A DNA stretch of 64,000 bases, taken from Ampelomyces quisqualis. Lineage: Eukaryota; Ascomycota; Dothideomycetes; Pleosporales; Phaeosphaeriaceae. Position numbers and translations under genes: made by a program. Within the stretch, counting starts at the first letter, position 1, and each line of letters opens with the position of its first letter. Shown piece after piece: positions 33,042 through 44,801 of this stretch. The stretch covers positions 2,976,001-3,040,000 of the forward strand of contig JAGTXZ010000003.1 in the NCBI GenBank assembly GCA_018398575.1. The letters run 5' to 3'. The notes beneath the pieces were generated by a model, which saw only the letters and a list, made by a program, of their open reading frames with translations, made no database searches and was not told the origin of the DNA.

Positions 33042-33836
33042 GGCAAGCCTTACTGGCTCAAGTGCGCAAATGCAGCGGACCAGATCTTCAAAGCCACGAA
33101 GCGAGACTGCCCCAGACGCACATTCTTAGCGCAAGGGTTGGTGTGTGGGCGGCACGAATACGATGGAAAGTCATTCTGACAGTGGCATATTTGCTCTGCG
33201 CCCTCGGATGAAAGCGACTCCGTCTTGGGTCTAGAAGCGCAACATCTGGAATTGCTCAAAGCCCACGACGTCGTCAGATGGACAAATGCAGCAGGTGTCG
33301 TTGTGTCTGCAGGCACGATGCATTGAGAAATCATCCTACGTGACCAATCAAATGCTGTAGGTGGCATGCCAGCTCGAAGAAAACCAGCTTGAGTCCAACA
33401 CCATGTTGTCGATTTCCTCAGATCAAGGAACCATCGACGCGTCTCCCTTACTTGCTTGAGATCCAGCACCGAGAGAAAGACCAACGAACAGCTATCAATC
33501 CCGGACAACATATGGGCGGGTGTCTTGGGTCGATAGTGTCTCGGATAAAGTTCATCCTTAGCAAGGCTGTTCCCCCTCCAGCAAGACCTATCAGCACTGA
33601 GCAGAACCACTAGGGGTTTCTCTGCCTGCGATTTGCCGACCACGAGCGCGGCTTCAGTACCGATCCTGACGTATACAAGCGCACGTATCTACGACTCTCT
33701 GTCAGGAATACGGATGATGTCGTGAACGGCACGCTTGTCTTGGATCCCGCCCTGGCCGTGCCAGTGTCCGATGGGCTTACTCAGCACCGCTTGTTGCATC
33801 TTGGTTTCAACAGACCAAGTACATGAGGTTTTTCTG
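33042..33836 (+). pseudogene. possible decayed coding relic
   Basis: One plus-strand frame from 33042 to about 33530 reads like protein (KPYWLKCANAADQIFKATKR, later LSIPDNIWAGVLGR) but has TGA stops at about 33178, 33325 and 33391. Another frame reads like protein from about 33613 to a TGA near 33828 (LRFADHERGFSTDPDVYKRT, then VVNGTLVLDPALAVPVSDG). A TAG lies at its upstream edge. They may be parts of one gene, possibly linked to the relic at 32097-32863. I do not recognise the family. Confidence 0.3.
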
Positions 33837-35353
33837 TTTGGAAATGCACCCAATCGATAGCCTCGCTGTCTATGGGTTGCGAGACAATACCGCGGACGAT
33901 GTTTAATCTTGCTACAGTAAATCGTGTATTCCTTCTTCCTGTTGGTATCTGGGTGGGGGTGGACTAATCTCTGCAAAATAAAAACGTAGGACTGGAATGG
34001 GCGCATGGTTGGCATGTTTAAGGTGGTATTGATCCATATCCGCTATATCACCTGGTCACGTCTGGCCTCGCGCGCGCGCAATTACGGCACGGTAATGTGC
34101 GCCAATACGCGCCTTAATTTACTCAGCATTGTGGTTGCATCGCAGCCACACACGGCTAATTTACTCACATTGTCGTAAGGACAGAGAACGATTTGACAAT
34201 ACTCCGTACTCCGTATGGAAGCCATGCGAATTGCAACACACCAGCGACAAACTCTCTGCGAACCACTCCACACACACATCAAATAAGCACATTTCGCAAA
34301 CTTACCACCCTGCCAGAATCGCCTACTCCACTTCCATCGCCTACTCCGCACGCACGTAGATCACACCTCGCTTCTACCCGCTCAGCTGAGTCGACGGTCA
34401 TCTGGGCCCAGTCGTCAACACAAAGATAAACTTTGACACTACATGACTGGCCCGACATCGTACCAGACTATCTGCAGTCCATGGACCATGATCCCTACGA
34501 TCTGGTGCGAGCAACAGAACGCAGGTTCTTTGATCTTCGCCACACGACCGGGAGCGGAGTCGCTCCGCAGATCTTGATGCGCTGAGTGGTCATGTATGCG
34601 CATTTGATCGTTTGGTGCTTCCTAGCCTCCTAGAAAATGTAAGGTATGCCGAGCGATCTCAAAGCTCTCGTGCGTTGTCTACACGTATTTAAGGTACTTC
34701 GTACGGAGTACGGATAGGCATTGGACTGTATTCATTCCAACAACACAGATCCGAAGACACATATCCAATGATCCACTCCACTCCACACTTTGCAACGAGA
34801 TGTGGCTGTTGAAAGCACCCACCCACCTATCTTCCAAGCCAAAAAACCCCCCCCCCAGTCTGAAACTCAGGGGCACGCCACTTCCGCGCGCCGCTGGCAA
34901 ACCAAATAAACTGTATCGGTGCAGCTCAAACTTTGATCCGTGCAGTATGGCGTGTTGTTTCGCGAACCAGCTCCGCACGAGCACAAACTCGTGCTTTCAA
35001 CGCTCAGCCGTGCGTTTCCCGCCCGCGGATCGTGTTGCGCGCGAAAAGAGACGGGCCGAAGGGTCTGCGTGAATTGGATGCGGTGCATTATTTTATTGAG
35101 TTTCGTGACGCAATACTGCGCTGATTGCCTGATGGCTACTGCGTACCTACTACCTATTAATAATCGTGTACAAGGGGCCGTGAGCAGGACTCATTGTTGT
35201 CCACTGACGTCTGTCTTATTTCTACTGTAACTCTAACACAGTACTCCGTAGAACGACTTTGTCTTTGAGGATTTGCTATTGCTGTTTCACCCTAGGGATT
35301 ACTCAATTGCAAGCGTGAGTTCAGGCGTGCGATTTCAGCTATTGTTGCTGTTC
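33837..35353. other. gene-free interval
   Basis: About 1.5 kb without a supported gene. TACTCCGTA-type sites at 34200-34208, 34207-34215 (overlapping), 34702-34710 and 35244-35252. There is a run of C at about 34849-34857. Confidence 0.4.
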
Positions 35354-35499
35354 AGATGCACTTTCCTGAAGGGGTGAGATGCACTTTCCTGAAGGGGTGA
35401 GATGCACTTTCCTGAAGGGGTGAGATGCACTTTCCTGAAGTGGTCAGATGCACTTTCCTGAAGTGGTCAGATGCACTTTCCTGAAGTGGTCAGATGCAC
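35354..35499. repeat. 23-bp minisatellite
   Basis: Six full copies and one partial copy of a 23-bp unit (agatgcactttcctgaagg + ggtg). The first three end ggggtg and the last three end gtggtc. There are no other differences, pointing to recent expansion from two variants. It lies downstream of RRP44 in non-coding DNA. Confidence 0.97.
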
Positions 35500-35908
35500 C
35501 AAGACCGATCAAATGTCGATCGGAGACGGATGTTGGTAGACAGTGGCTAGGACCTGTGTGGCTGCTAAGTATAAATCATGGCGTAGCATAGGTGGTGGAG
35601 GTGGAGGTGAGCTTGTGGTGAGCATGCTATTTAGGAACAGGGCAGCTATGGCATGATATGCATATAAATTGTCTTTCTGATGAGTATCACCCAGTGGCAG
35701 TTAGCTGACCAGTTCTCGTGGCAAGGCCTCGGCCCATTCTGTACATTGACTTTTCGTAATGTCTGTGCAAAGGATCAAAGCAAAGCCTCCTCTGGGCATG
35801 TACATGCACTTTGTGGCAACATACTTGTCAAGATAAGCAGAAGATATATGTCCGAATGCAAGTATATCACGATTGACTCAGGTTCTGACCTATTCAACCC
35901 TCATCTGA
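35500..35908. other. intergenic, 3' of RRP44
   Basis: About 410 bp between the minisatellite and the RRP44 stop codon; no coding signal. It includes a short purine-rich ggtggaggtggaggtga tract. Confidence 0.4.
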
Positions 35909-38900
35909 TCACACCAGAGTCAGTCTGACCTTTCTCTTTCCCGTGCTCTCCTCCATCTCATCCGTAATTCTGACCTGCACCTTCTCAAACAACTCAATCT
36001 GTCTCTTCACATCACCCTTGATATTCAGGACATAGTTCTCCGCATCAAAGTCTGCCTCAGGCTCCGGCGTCGCCAGTTCTCTCAGACGAATCAGACTCTC
36101 GATACCAAAGCGTGGTACAAACACCACAAAGCCGTTGGAGAAGATCTTCATTATGAAGCCATCTTCCGTGATGTCCTTGCCCTTAAGCGCTTGACCCACG
36201 TAGTACTCGATCGATGCACGTCCAGCATTCTGCGCGTTGCGGTGGCGCACGTTGATGTTCTTGCATACAGCTTCGAGTTTGGCTTTTGATTGCAGGCTGG
36301 GGTCTGGTTGTTCGTAATCAATAGCAGCGGCGAGTTGGCGATGAGCTTCGAGATCAGCATAACGACGAATCGGCGAAGTGAAGTGCGTGTAGATTTCTGA
36401 GGCAAGACCGTAGTGTCTGAATTCAGGGTACGCTTGTGTGCCGGCGGAGAAATACTCGGCCGACATCATGCAGCGCGTTGCCATGATACGGACCAGAGTG
36501 TTGAAAAAGGGGTTATTGGGGTCGACGCAGGTGTCAAGTGAGTCGGCGAGGGCTTTGGAGCTATCGGTCTTGAGCTCAAGACCCTTTTTGACCTTCAATT
36601 GATTGCCGAGCTCTTCGAAGTTTGTCTTGGGTGGGGCAGCGTGACGACGAAGGAGAGCGGTTTGTGGGAATGCTTCGTAGTTCCTGGCCGCAACGCTGAT
36701 GTTGGCGAGCAACATGAACTCTTCGACAAGCGAGTTGGTGTCGAGCATTTTCTTGGTCTGCACGTCGACTGGGTCAGAAGTCTCGGATTCTGTCTGAATC
36801 TTTACTTCTGGCGATGCGAGGTTGAGAGCTCCTGCATTCATACGCTTCTGCTTCAGCTTCTTCGATAGCATCAACAAAGTTCGCATGCCGTTGGTTAGAT
36901 CATCTTGTTGTGACTTGTCGTCAATGCGGATCTGAGCTTGCTCGTAGCTGAAAGCCTCTCTTGACCGGATAACGGACTTGGTGAATTGTGAAGAGACGAT
37001 GTCTGCATCTGGAGTGATTTCCCATAAAACTGAAAAAGCGTAACGCTCCACATACGGCTTGAGAGAGCAGAGGTCTGTTCCGAGTAACATGGGTAACATG
37101 TCTATGCGCTTGTCAACAAGGTACACGGTCGTACCACGCTGGCTAGCTTCCTTGTCCATGGCATTGTTTGGCTTGACAAAGTGCGACACATCTGCAATGT
37201 GTACACCTACGGCAAAGTTTCCATTCGGTAGCTTCTGGGCGTGGAGCGCGTCATCAATGTCAACGCAACCCACAGGATCGATACTGCAGACCAGCAGGTC
37301 TCGCAGGTCTTTTCGACCTTTCCATCCTGGGTCTTCTAAGCTGGCCGGTACCTTCCAGTCGTGTCCTTCAGCTGGCAGACAGTCTAGGACCGTCTTTGGG
37401 AAAGGCTTATACTGCACATCGTACTCGAGTAACAGGGCTTCCGTTTCCGCACCCTTGGATTCAAGTTCTCCAAGCGACCGAACGAAATGACCAACTGGGT
37501 ACCGCGAATCCTTGTCCCAGGAGTCTATGGTTGCTAGAATTCGCTGTCCAAGAAGCTCTCCAGCTTGTCGAGTTCTTATGCGTATCTTGGGTATGCGCTT
37601 ATCCATAGGTACGAGAAAAACCGTTTGCTGTTGTCTGCTCGTTTTGGCACTTGATCTTACCGAGTCTCGGTCGATGTGACCAACATATTGTCGCCAATTA
37701 CGCTTAGTGATACCGACTATGCGTGCTGTGGGTTGTGGTTTGCCCTCTGCAGTCTGTCCGTGAACACGTTTGACCTCGTCTTGTAACACCTTAAGCTCCT
37801 TTTCGGAAACGACGTTCTCGCCGTCATCAGCTTCAGCATTGTCGTTCTTGCTCAGCGTCTCTTCTTCGATGATCTTTGTGGACGGAGCTTTCCACTGATC
37901 TTGCGGAAGCACCTCCACTACCACTACATCACCGGAGACTGCCCGATTACTGTTCTCTCGGCCAAGAATGAGGAGCGATTTGTCGAAAGCAGGTACATGT
38001 ACGGAACCCTCCAGGTAATTGTACGTCGAGACATTGAACACCCCTTGATGCATCGTTCCAGCTTTTACACCTGTCATCATTTTCGATGTTGAGAAGTGAT
38101 CAGGGTAGAACACTTCTGTCTTCTTCGACCTGACTTCTCTCTGCTCCTGCGCGGCGCTCATCATGTCTAGCAATTCATCTGCGTTCTCTAATCCATTTAC
38201 AAAGCCGGACACTACAACTGTCAGCGTTACTCAGTAGAAATCAGAGACTTGACTCACGGCTCATTGCGGGTATGCTCTCCATCGCTGCCTTTCGTAAGTT
38301 TTCCCTGTCATCAGTGATCATGATCACGGTCGGAACTCGCTTTTGCGTTTTGCTTCGTGCTGCGACAGCTTCCGTGATGTGGCGATTGTACCACTCCACG
38401 GCTTTACGCACAGCTCGATCGTTGCGGTCGTTGATTGTCTCTCCAGCATCTCGAGCTACGTGCGTCTCTTGGCGAAATTCATTGAAGAAGACGTAAAAAC
38501 GTTTGCCCTCGTTTTTGGTGAGAGCGATTAGGCGATGATAGAGCGGCAAGGAGCGGTTCTTGACTTCTTCGAGGACAGTCTGCAGAACAATGACATCGTG
38601 AAATGCTGTCTCTACTTCAAAAAGATCCATCCCATTAAGAAATGCATTAGTGTCCGGTAATAGGTAGAGGCCATTTGGGTAGTCGTTGGTTCCAGCTGGG
38701 GTATCGGAGAGCACGAATGGTGCCACTATGAATGGTCAGCCATGTAATAAAAAAGAATCGAAAGTTCTCACCTTTCTTCGAATAGTCGGCAGGCGCAATA
38801 TCTAGACAGGCTCTACAAAGATGTGACGAGCAAGGTATGTCTTGTCGCAAGTACAGCTCTCTCACGATTTTCTGGACCTTGCCACTTTTAGTTGATCGGA

Positions 38901-38973
38901 CGTAGACTTTGCTAGACAGATTCGACTGGCCTCGCTCGGCCGCATTCGATCGCTTCAGACTAAAATACTCCAT
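35909..38973 (-). CDS. DIS3: exosome catalytic subunit RRP44/DIS3
   Basis: Processive 3'-5' exoribonuclease and endonuclease of the RNA exosome. Exons 38973-38772, 38725-38258 and 38211-35909, with two 46-nt introns, give 990 aa (yeast 1001). The N-terminal CR3 cysteine motif is visible (CSSHLCRAC, residues ~48-56). The PIN endonuclease domain follows (about 65-230) with acidic residues in LLPDTNAFLNG and ITDDRENL. Cold-shock domains come next (about 270-490). The RNB domain begins near 500 with the metal-binding SIDPVGCVDIDDALH and continues through GVHIADVSHFV, HAAPP and HFTSPIRRYADLEAHRQL. The S1 domain is C-terminal. The family normally has DPPGCxDIDDA; Val for the second Pro is mild. It is divergent with VMA13. 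Confidence 0.97.
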
Positions 38974-39241
38974 CGCGGCTTTGCTGCGTGTCCGGGCTGG
39001 GGTGTAGTGGATGATGGACTGGGTGTTGTCTGCCCTAGAAGGGCTTTGATGCCAAGATATTAGAAGCTAGTACCCATGGGGTTAGCGCAGCGTGAAGCTT
39101 GAGCCAGATGACGGAGGTAGCAGCTCTGGTGGGCCGTGATAGCATCAGAAGCACAACATCAGAGTTTCAACACCACATCGCCCGGCCTGATACCCCGTGT
39201 CCTAGCGCGCAAATCTGCAGTTTCGGACATACTACATCATC

Positions 39242-40790
39242 ATGGCTGCAGAACCACAGTCATTCCTTGCGTCGATCCAGAACAACATCCGCGGCAGGCC
39301 AATCTCATGGGAAGGCGCAGTGCGGGCTAAGACGATCACAGATGCAGACCTCAAGAAGATCAAGTCAATTGATAAAGTGCGCAAGGAGCAGAGAAAGCAG
39401 ACGGTTGAGAGCGATGTGGATAGCTTTGTAACCCTGCTTCTTGGCGGGAACGGATCCCAGAGCATCTTCGAGGCGGCGGCAAAGCGCCAGGACATCATCC
39501 ACTACATGCTGGTGCTGCTGGCAGATATGGTTGATGGTATGCGGAGAAAACCCTGAACAAGAAGTGGGGGAGGCATAGCTGACTAGGAAGTAGACATTCC
39601 CGCTCTCACAGCAGCTCTGGTGCAGCACCCAGCGCCCTACAAGCCGTTCCTACCACTGTTGAAGAGCGATGACCCGGTTCCCCTCCTTACAGCCAACGTC
39701 CTTACCGGCTTACTATCACATGCCGTGACCCTGTCCTCGAAGGATACACCCCAGGTCGACGAGGCCTTGCCACAGCTTTTCAGCTACCTGTCTGCGCTCG
39801 CCAAGTCATCAGACGCTGCCCTACAAGATATCGCTGTACGGTTCTACTCGGGCGTTCTGCGCAGTAGCAAGGCCCGTCAAACTTTCTGGAAGCAGAAGCA
39901 AGAGACGCTGGACCCGCTCTTCGACATCCTGCGCACCGTAGCCGGGGCTGCGAAGGACACGGACTCGACCCTATATGGTAGCAACAGCGTGCGCAGCGGT
40001 GATGGTGGTCTCTCTGGAGGTGTTGGACTGCAGTTGCTATACCACGTGCTACTCGTCATCTGGCAGCTGAGCTTCGAGGGAGAGCTTGTTGGCGAAGGGC
40101 TACAGGAGTGCGTTCCTACTGTTATCACGCGTCTCGCATTTGCTAACTGCCAACAGTGACCAAGACATCGTCGTCTTGTATGCGCAACTACTCCGCATAT
40201 CACCCAAGGAGAAGACGACTCGTCTCTTACTTTCAACTCTCGTGAACCTCCTTACCACCAATCGACAAACGCTCCTACCCACTGCCGTCCTCGCTCGCAT
40301 ACCAGCGCTACTCAACAGTCTGAAGTCGCGCCACCTGACAGATGAAGATGCACTCGAGGACCTCCAATCTTTGAATGACTTGCTAGAAGAGTACACCAAA
40401 ACCCAAACCACCTTCGACGAGTACGCCGCCGAGTTAAAGTCGGGCCATCTCCGCTGGTCCCCGCCGCACCGCAACCCCACCTTCTGGCGGGAGAATGCAC
40501 GGCGCATATTGGAAGAAGACAAAGGAGAGCTTCCTCGCAAGCTTGCCGAGATTTTGGCCAAGAGCTGGGACAATGACAAGCAGGTGTTGGCGATCGGCTG
40601 CAACGATGTAGCGTGTTTAGTAAAAGAAGTACCAGAAAAGAGGCAACAGCTAGAAAAGTTGGGCCTAAAGGGACGTGTCATGGAGCTTATGCAAGAGGCG
40701 GACGAGAGCGTACGGTGGGAGAGCTTGAGAGCTGTTGGTGAATGGTTGCGATACAGCTTCGAGTCAAAGAGCGAGCTGCCGATTCGATGA
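39242..40790 (+). CDS. VMA13: V-type ATPase subunit H
   Basis: Regulatory subunit of the V1 sector, needed for coupled proton pumping into the vacuole and silencing ATPase activity of free V1. Exons 39242-39536, 39594-40107 and 40157-40790 (introns 57 and 49 nt) give 480 aa; yeast Vma13 has 478. The N-terminus carries WEGAVRAKTIT, typical of the family. The body is all-alpha HEAT/armadillo-like. The C-terminal domain is recognised by RWSPPHRNPTFWRENARR and the ending that includes IGCNDVACLVKEVPEKR and VRWESLRAVGEWL. The second donor GTGCGT is chosen because it keeps the frame. The start lies in ATCATGGCT. Confidence 0.95.
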
Positions 40791-43700
40791 GATGTGTATC
40801 GTTTTTGCCAGTGTATAGAGCTATTTTGGATACGTGTCTCACATGAACTGCGCAAATCAATCATCATAAGTTTCTGGCTACTGTGCGCAAGAGTGTTCAT
40901 GGACGGCGCAATTGTCTTTACTGAATTGTACATTAGGCGTGGCCTGCAGTTCTACTTAAGCTTGACTTGTCATATCTTTGCCGCAAATCTCGAACCTTAC
41001 ATAGTGACCTGCATTGCAAAGACGATCGCTATCATGACAATCTGCAGATCATTGTCGGGACCTTCCCTTACTCCCGTACAGGCAACTTCCCGCGACGCAA
41101 AACAACATGGCATCCTACCACGCTTCACATCACCACCGCTAACCCGCGGAAACTGACCCGTACCAGAGCTGCCAAACGCGCGCCAGCACTCACCACTATC
41201 CACCAACCTGTCCCAGTGACTCGGTACACCTCCCGAACACACACATAACCTGGCATGTATCATACGCTCGTTCGCTCGATTATTGCGAACCTGTAGATCA
41301 TACAATGCCCCCGTCGCCCAACCCGACGTCAGCGCTACATGCAATATCGGAACCTTGTGAATAGTGCTATAGCCCACCCAACTTGATTCGGACATCGGAT
41401 GCAAGCTGGGCACGCGGAGGTAACATCGCGCAGTAAGGATTTAGCCGATCGTTGGGCGGGATAGGGAAGTCTGGGTGTGTGATAGCTTTTGGAGTAGATG
41501 TGTTGCCAGGTGTAGGGGAGCATGGGCGCGACGGATTGGTATTGGAGTAGTAGTCATAGGGAAGAAGATTGGGGAGTCCATGTCTTGTTGACAGTCCGAT
41601 CTCACTCGTGGAGTGGTCTTCATACGGAACGATGTGTCGAGGTTGAAGCGTTCTTTGTAGATAGGCTGTGTGCTTCGAGAATGCGTGGCACATGCAAGAA
41701 GAACTGCAGACTTCTTCATGTGCAAGTACTAGAGACTGTGTCGATTCTCGAACACGGCGTCTTCTTCAAATAAAGGGTTGTGGCAAAAGCGCTGTATGCC
41801 CCCGGATACACTGTTAGATCTCAGCACATAATTTTCTCAGTTCCTGGTTTTAGCAAAGTTTTCGCTGGCAACCAGGTAGTTTGTTTGCTTCTGGGTAAAG
41901 ACTATGCGACCTCATGCGCGCGAGAGACGCGCCTGCAACATGGTGCAGAATCTGGAATGCAGAAGCACTAATAATTTGGAATGGAATTCATAGTCCACTA
42001 TCGAGGTAGCCTCTTCGCACAACCGACGTATTAGATTAAAATAGTGTGTTGGGCAGTTACCAGCTTACCTACTTTCTTATGCGCTCAGGTAGTCAAATTC
42101 ATCAATATCGCCGAACTTGAACAGCCTGTGCGCAGATCAGTCGGGTTTTTTGCGCCTGTTGTTCACGTCGTGCTCTATTTTGTCTCTCTTCTAGTTGTAC
42201 AGTTCTCCTCTCAGTTGAGATCATTTTGAGACGCAGACGCGTATTTATTGTGCTGCCAAATGTAATTCTTAGCTATGCATGAGCCTGGAAACCAATTTTA
42301 CGTGCAACATAATCCTCCTTTAGTTAGAAAATTACCTTAGGAAGGACATAGCATAGTGGATTGTTGCTGTACTAGTAGGGTTATGGTATTTTATATGAGA
42401 TGGACACAGTGCAAAAGGTTCCTGTAAGCTCAGGTGCCTTTCGTGTTTGCCTGAGACTCTAGTATACAGAATCTATTCCCATCTGACAGGCAACTGAACC
42501 CAGAAGATCTTTTGCACTACCAACGTAGCAAAGTATCTTTAGACTCTTTTAGAATTTCTGACAACTACACTTAGTCTGTACATAAAGGCAAGGCCGCTGT
42601 TGAACATGCCTTAGCACACCTCAGCCTCTACCCGCCACCACATGAAAAGACGGTAAGTGACTCCTTCTAGATCAACAAACTACCTCCTGTCAAAATAACG
42701 TGCAAGCTCCCTACAACTTCCTGATCCCAAACATCATGATGCCCACAATCCACAACTACGCAAGCTAGTATACATAGTTATAGACTAGGCCTCGCCCCAC
42801 AAATCTAACTCCTTCACAGCATCCACGAGATCTCAACGACATGCAGAATCAAGTTACACTCGCCCGCTCCCGTACCTTTATCGATTCTCACGCGGGTCGA
42901 CATATTAGCCAACGAGCTCGTTCCTGGCCACGCGGTCCGAGGGATGTCGTTGGTCGGGACTTTGAGCCGATTTAGGGGAAAAGAGAAGGTTCAAGGCCCA
43001 AAGACTCACCACTCGATTGTCGCATAGTTAACATTGATCGAAGTTGAAATCAAGTCAAGCTAGTCTCTTCTGGATTTCTGGGTTCATAGTCGATCACATT
43101 GTCACGAGAGCGATGAGGAAACAGTACAAACCAGGTGCGCCGAAGCGGCGATTTGCGCGCTTGTTGCGATTCTCCGTCGATCATCACGCGCGGTAAGCCA
43201 CCAGTCCACAAGCGCCAGAGCACAAGGTTCGTTGTGGTTTCTTGGTCTCGAAGCCGTTATGGCGGTGAGTAAAACGGTGGTACTCTAGGAAAATAGGAAA
43301 AGTTGCATGACCCACGCCACAAGATTGAATACACGCACGCGAAACATGTGCCTTGTATCCAACCGCCTTTGAAGTTTTCCACGCTGATTGACAAGCTCAC
43401 AGCGCGTCCCACAAGATAGACTTGTGAGTAGAATTGGCAAGCAGAGAAAAAGTCACACAAGAGCGGAATCTGTCCGAACAGGACGAACATCTTCTCCCGA
43501 AGGGGACCCTGACCTACTATCAAAAGTGAACCTTTGAGAGTGAATTTTGTGCTGTCCAGCAGCGCAGATTGTAGGTAATATCAAAAGAGCAATATAGCCC
43601 CACGGCCCAAGCTCCTCCCTTGCCGGCCCATTCCTGCACGTACTTGTGTGTACAGCTGTCACGCCCGATTAGCGAACGCCAACTCGCACAATCAGCCTGC

Positions 43701-44801
43701 ACAGCGCAGCGTCAAAGCGTCCCGCTCTACCGCCCTGTTGCACCATCCATCACAAAACCCTTGTACCTTGTCCTTGTGAGAGCGACAAAAGCAGGCAAGT
43801 TTAAAATAGGTAGGTGTGACGTTATGCGGCGCAGCGGGCGCAGCCCGATCTGCGACCGCGGTCAGATTCTGCAGGTTGCTGGAGACGGACGTTTCTGGGG
43901 TGCAGATTGTGAGACGAGGCTGGATTCTCCGCGCGCGCTTTCTGCGCATGGCTGAAGAGGTATTTGATCGCTTGTGCTATTAGACGCACATAGAATTTGG
44001 CATGTAATATTGGCACTGTTGTGTAATTGGGCGCGAAACGGGTTTGCTATTAACATTAAAGGAAAGCCAAAGGAGATCCTTCCTATGCAATCCCGTAATC
44101 CCCAGACCTCTAGTCCAGAGCGTAACAATGTGTCCCTCCAATACCCAATAATGCAAGTCATGTAACGCAATAAGCATTGAAAAAGGAACCAAAGGAGGAA
44201 TCGGGGGAATCTTGTGCAAGCAACGAGCATTCTCCAAAGCGTAAAACCACCAATGAGACGGAGAAGACGGGGTACGTGATGGGGCAGCTAAGCAAGTAAA
44301 GGAAGTGTAACAATCTGATCCGAATGGAGGCAAGAGGGCGCCCCTTGCGATGCAGAACTCCCTAACCACCCTGCGAACCCATGCAATGCTATCAACCCGC
44401 AAAAGACTATGGATCCGTGCGATGCAATAACACAGCAGGGTGAACGGGCTTCCGAAATGTCCAACGAATGCAACGCGGAGTGATGATAGTGTGTAAGGAA
44501 ACAATGACCAAGGTCATTCGGGGGAAGACTCGAAGAGACAAAGAAACAATCCTTCAAAGCAAGTTCCACCCAAAGCTTTCCAGTTGTCCACCACACATCC
44601 GTGTTGTGACTTTCATAGCTCGATCTCGTTCGCGATTGTTTCGTGTACGTTGTATGTTACATCGTCATTCTGCTCTTTTCCCGTCGCCGTCGAAGCAACG
44701 TGTCGAAATGAATGCCAGATGTGCGCCCAAATCGTGAACCTTGCGATAGTTCAACATTCGAGGCGTAACAATTTCTTCAGAAAAAGCAGATACTATGTGT
44801 T
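40791..44801. other. 4-kb interval without recognisable genes
   Basis: No supported coding region, RNA gene, tandem repeat or terminal inverted repeat was found by eye. Open frames here are short and mutually contradictory between strands. About 200 bp before 44801 is the 3' region of the RSC7-like gene. No exact TACTCCGTA site, unlike the other gene-poor stretches. Confidence 0.4.

Noticed and set aside
33050..33643. 197-codon minus-strand frame
   Set aside because: Opposite the protein-like plus-strand relic; no family support and implausible composition.
35354..35499. CRISPR-like array
   Set aside because: Direct tandem copies without unique spacers in a eukaryotic context; it is a minisatellite.
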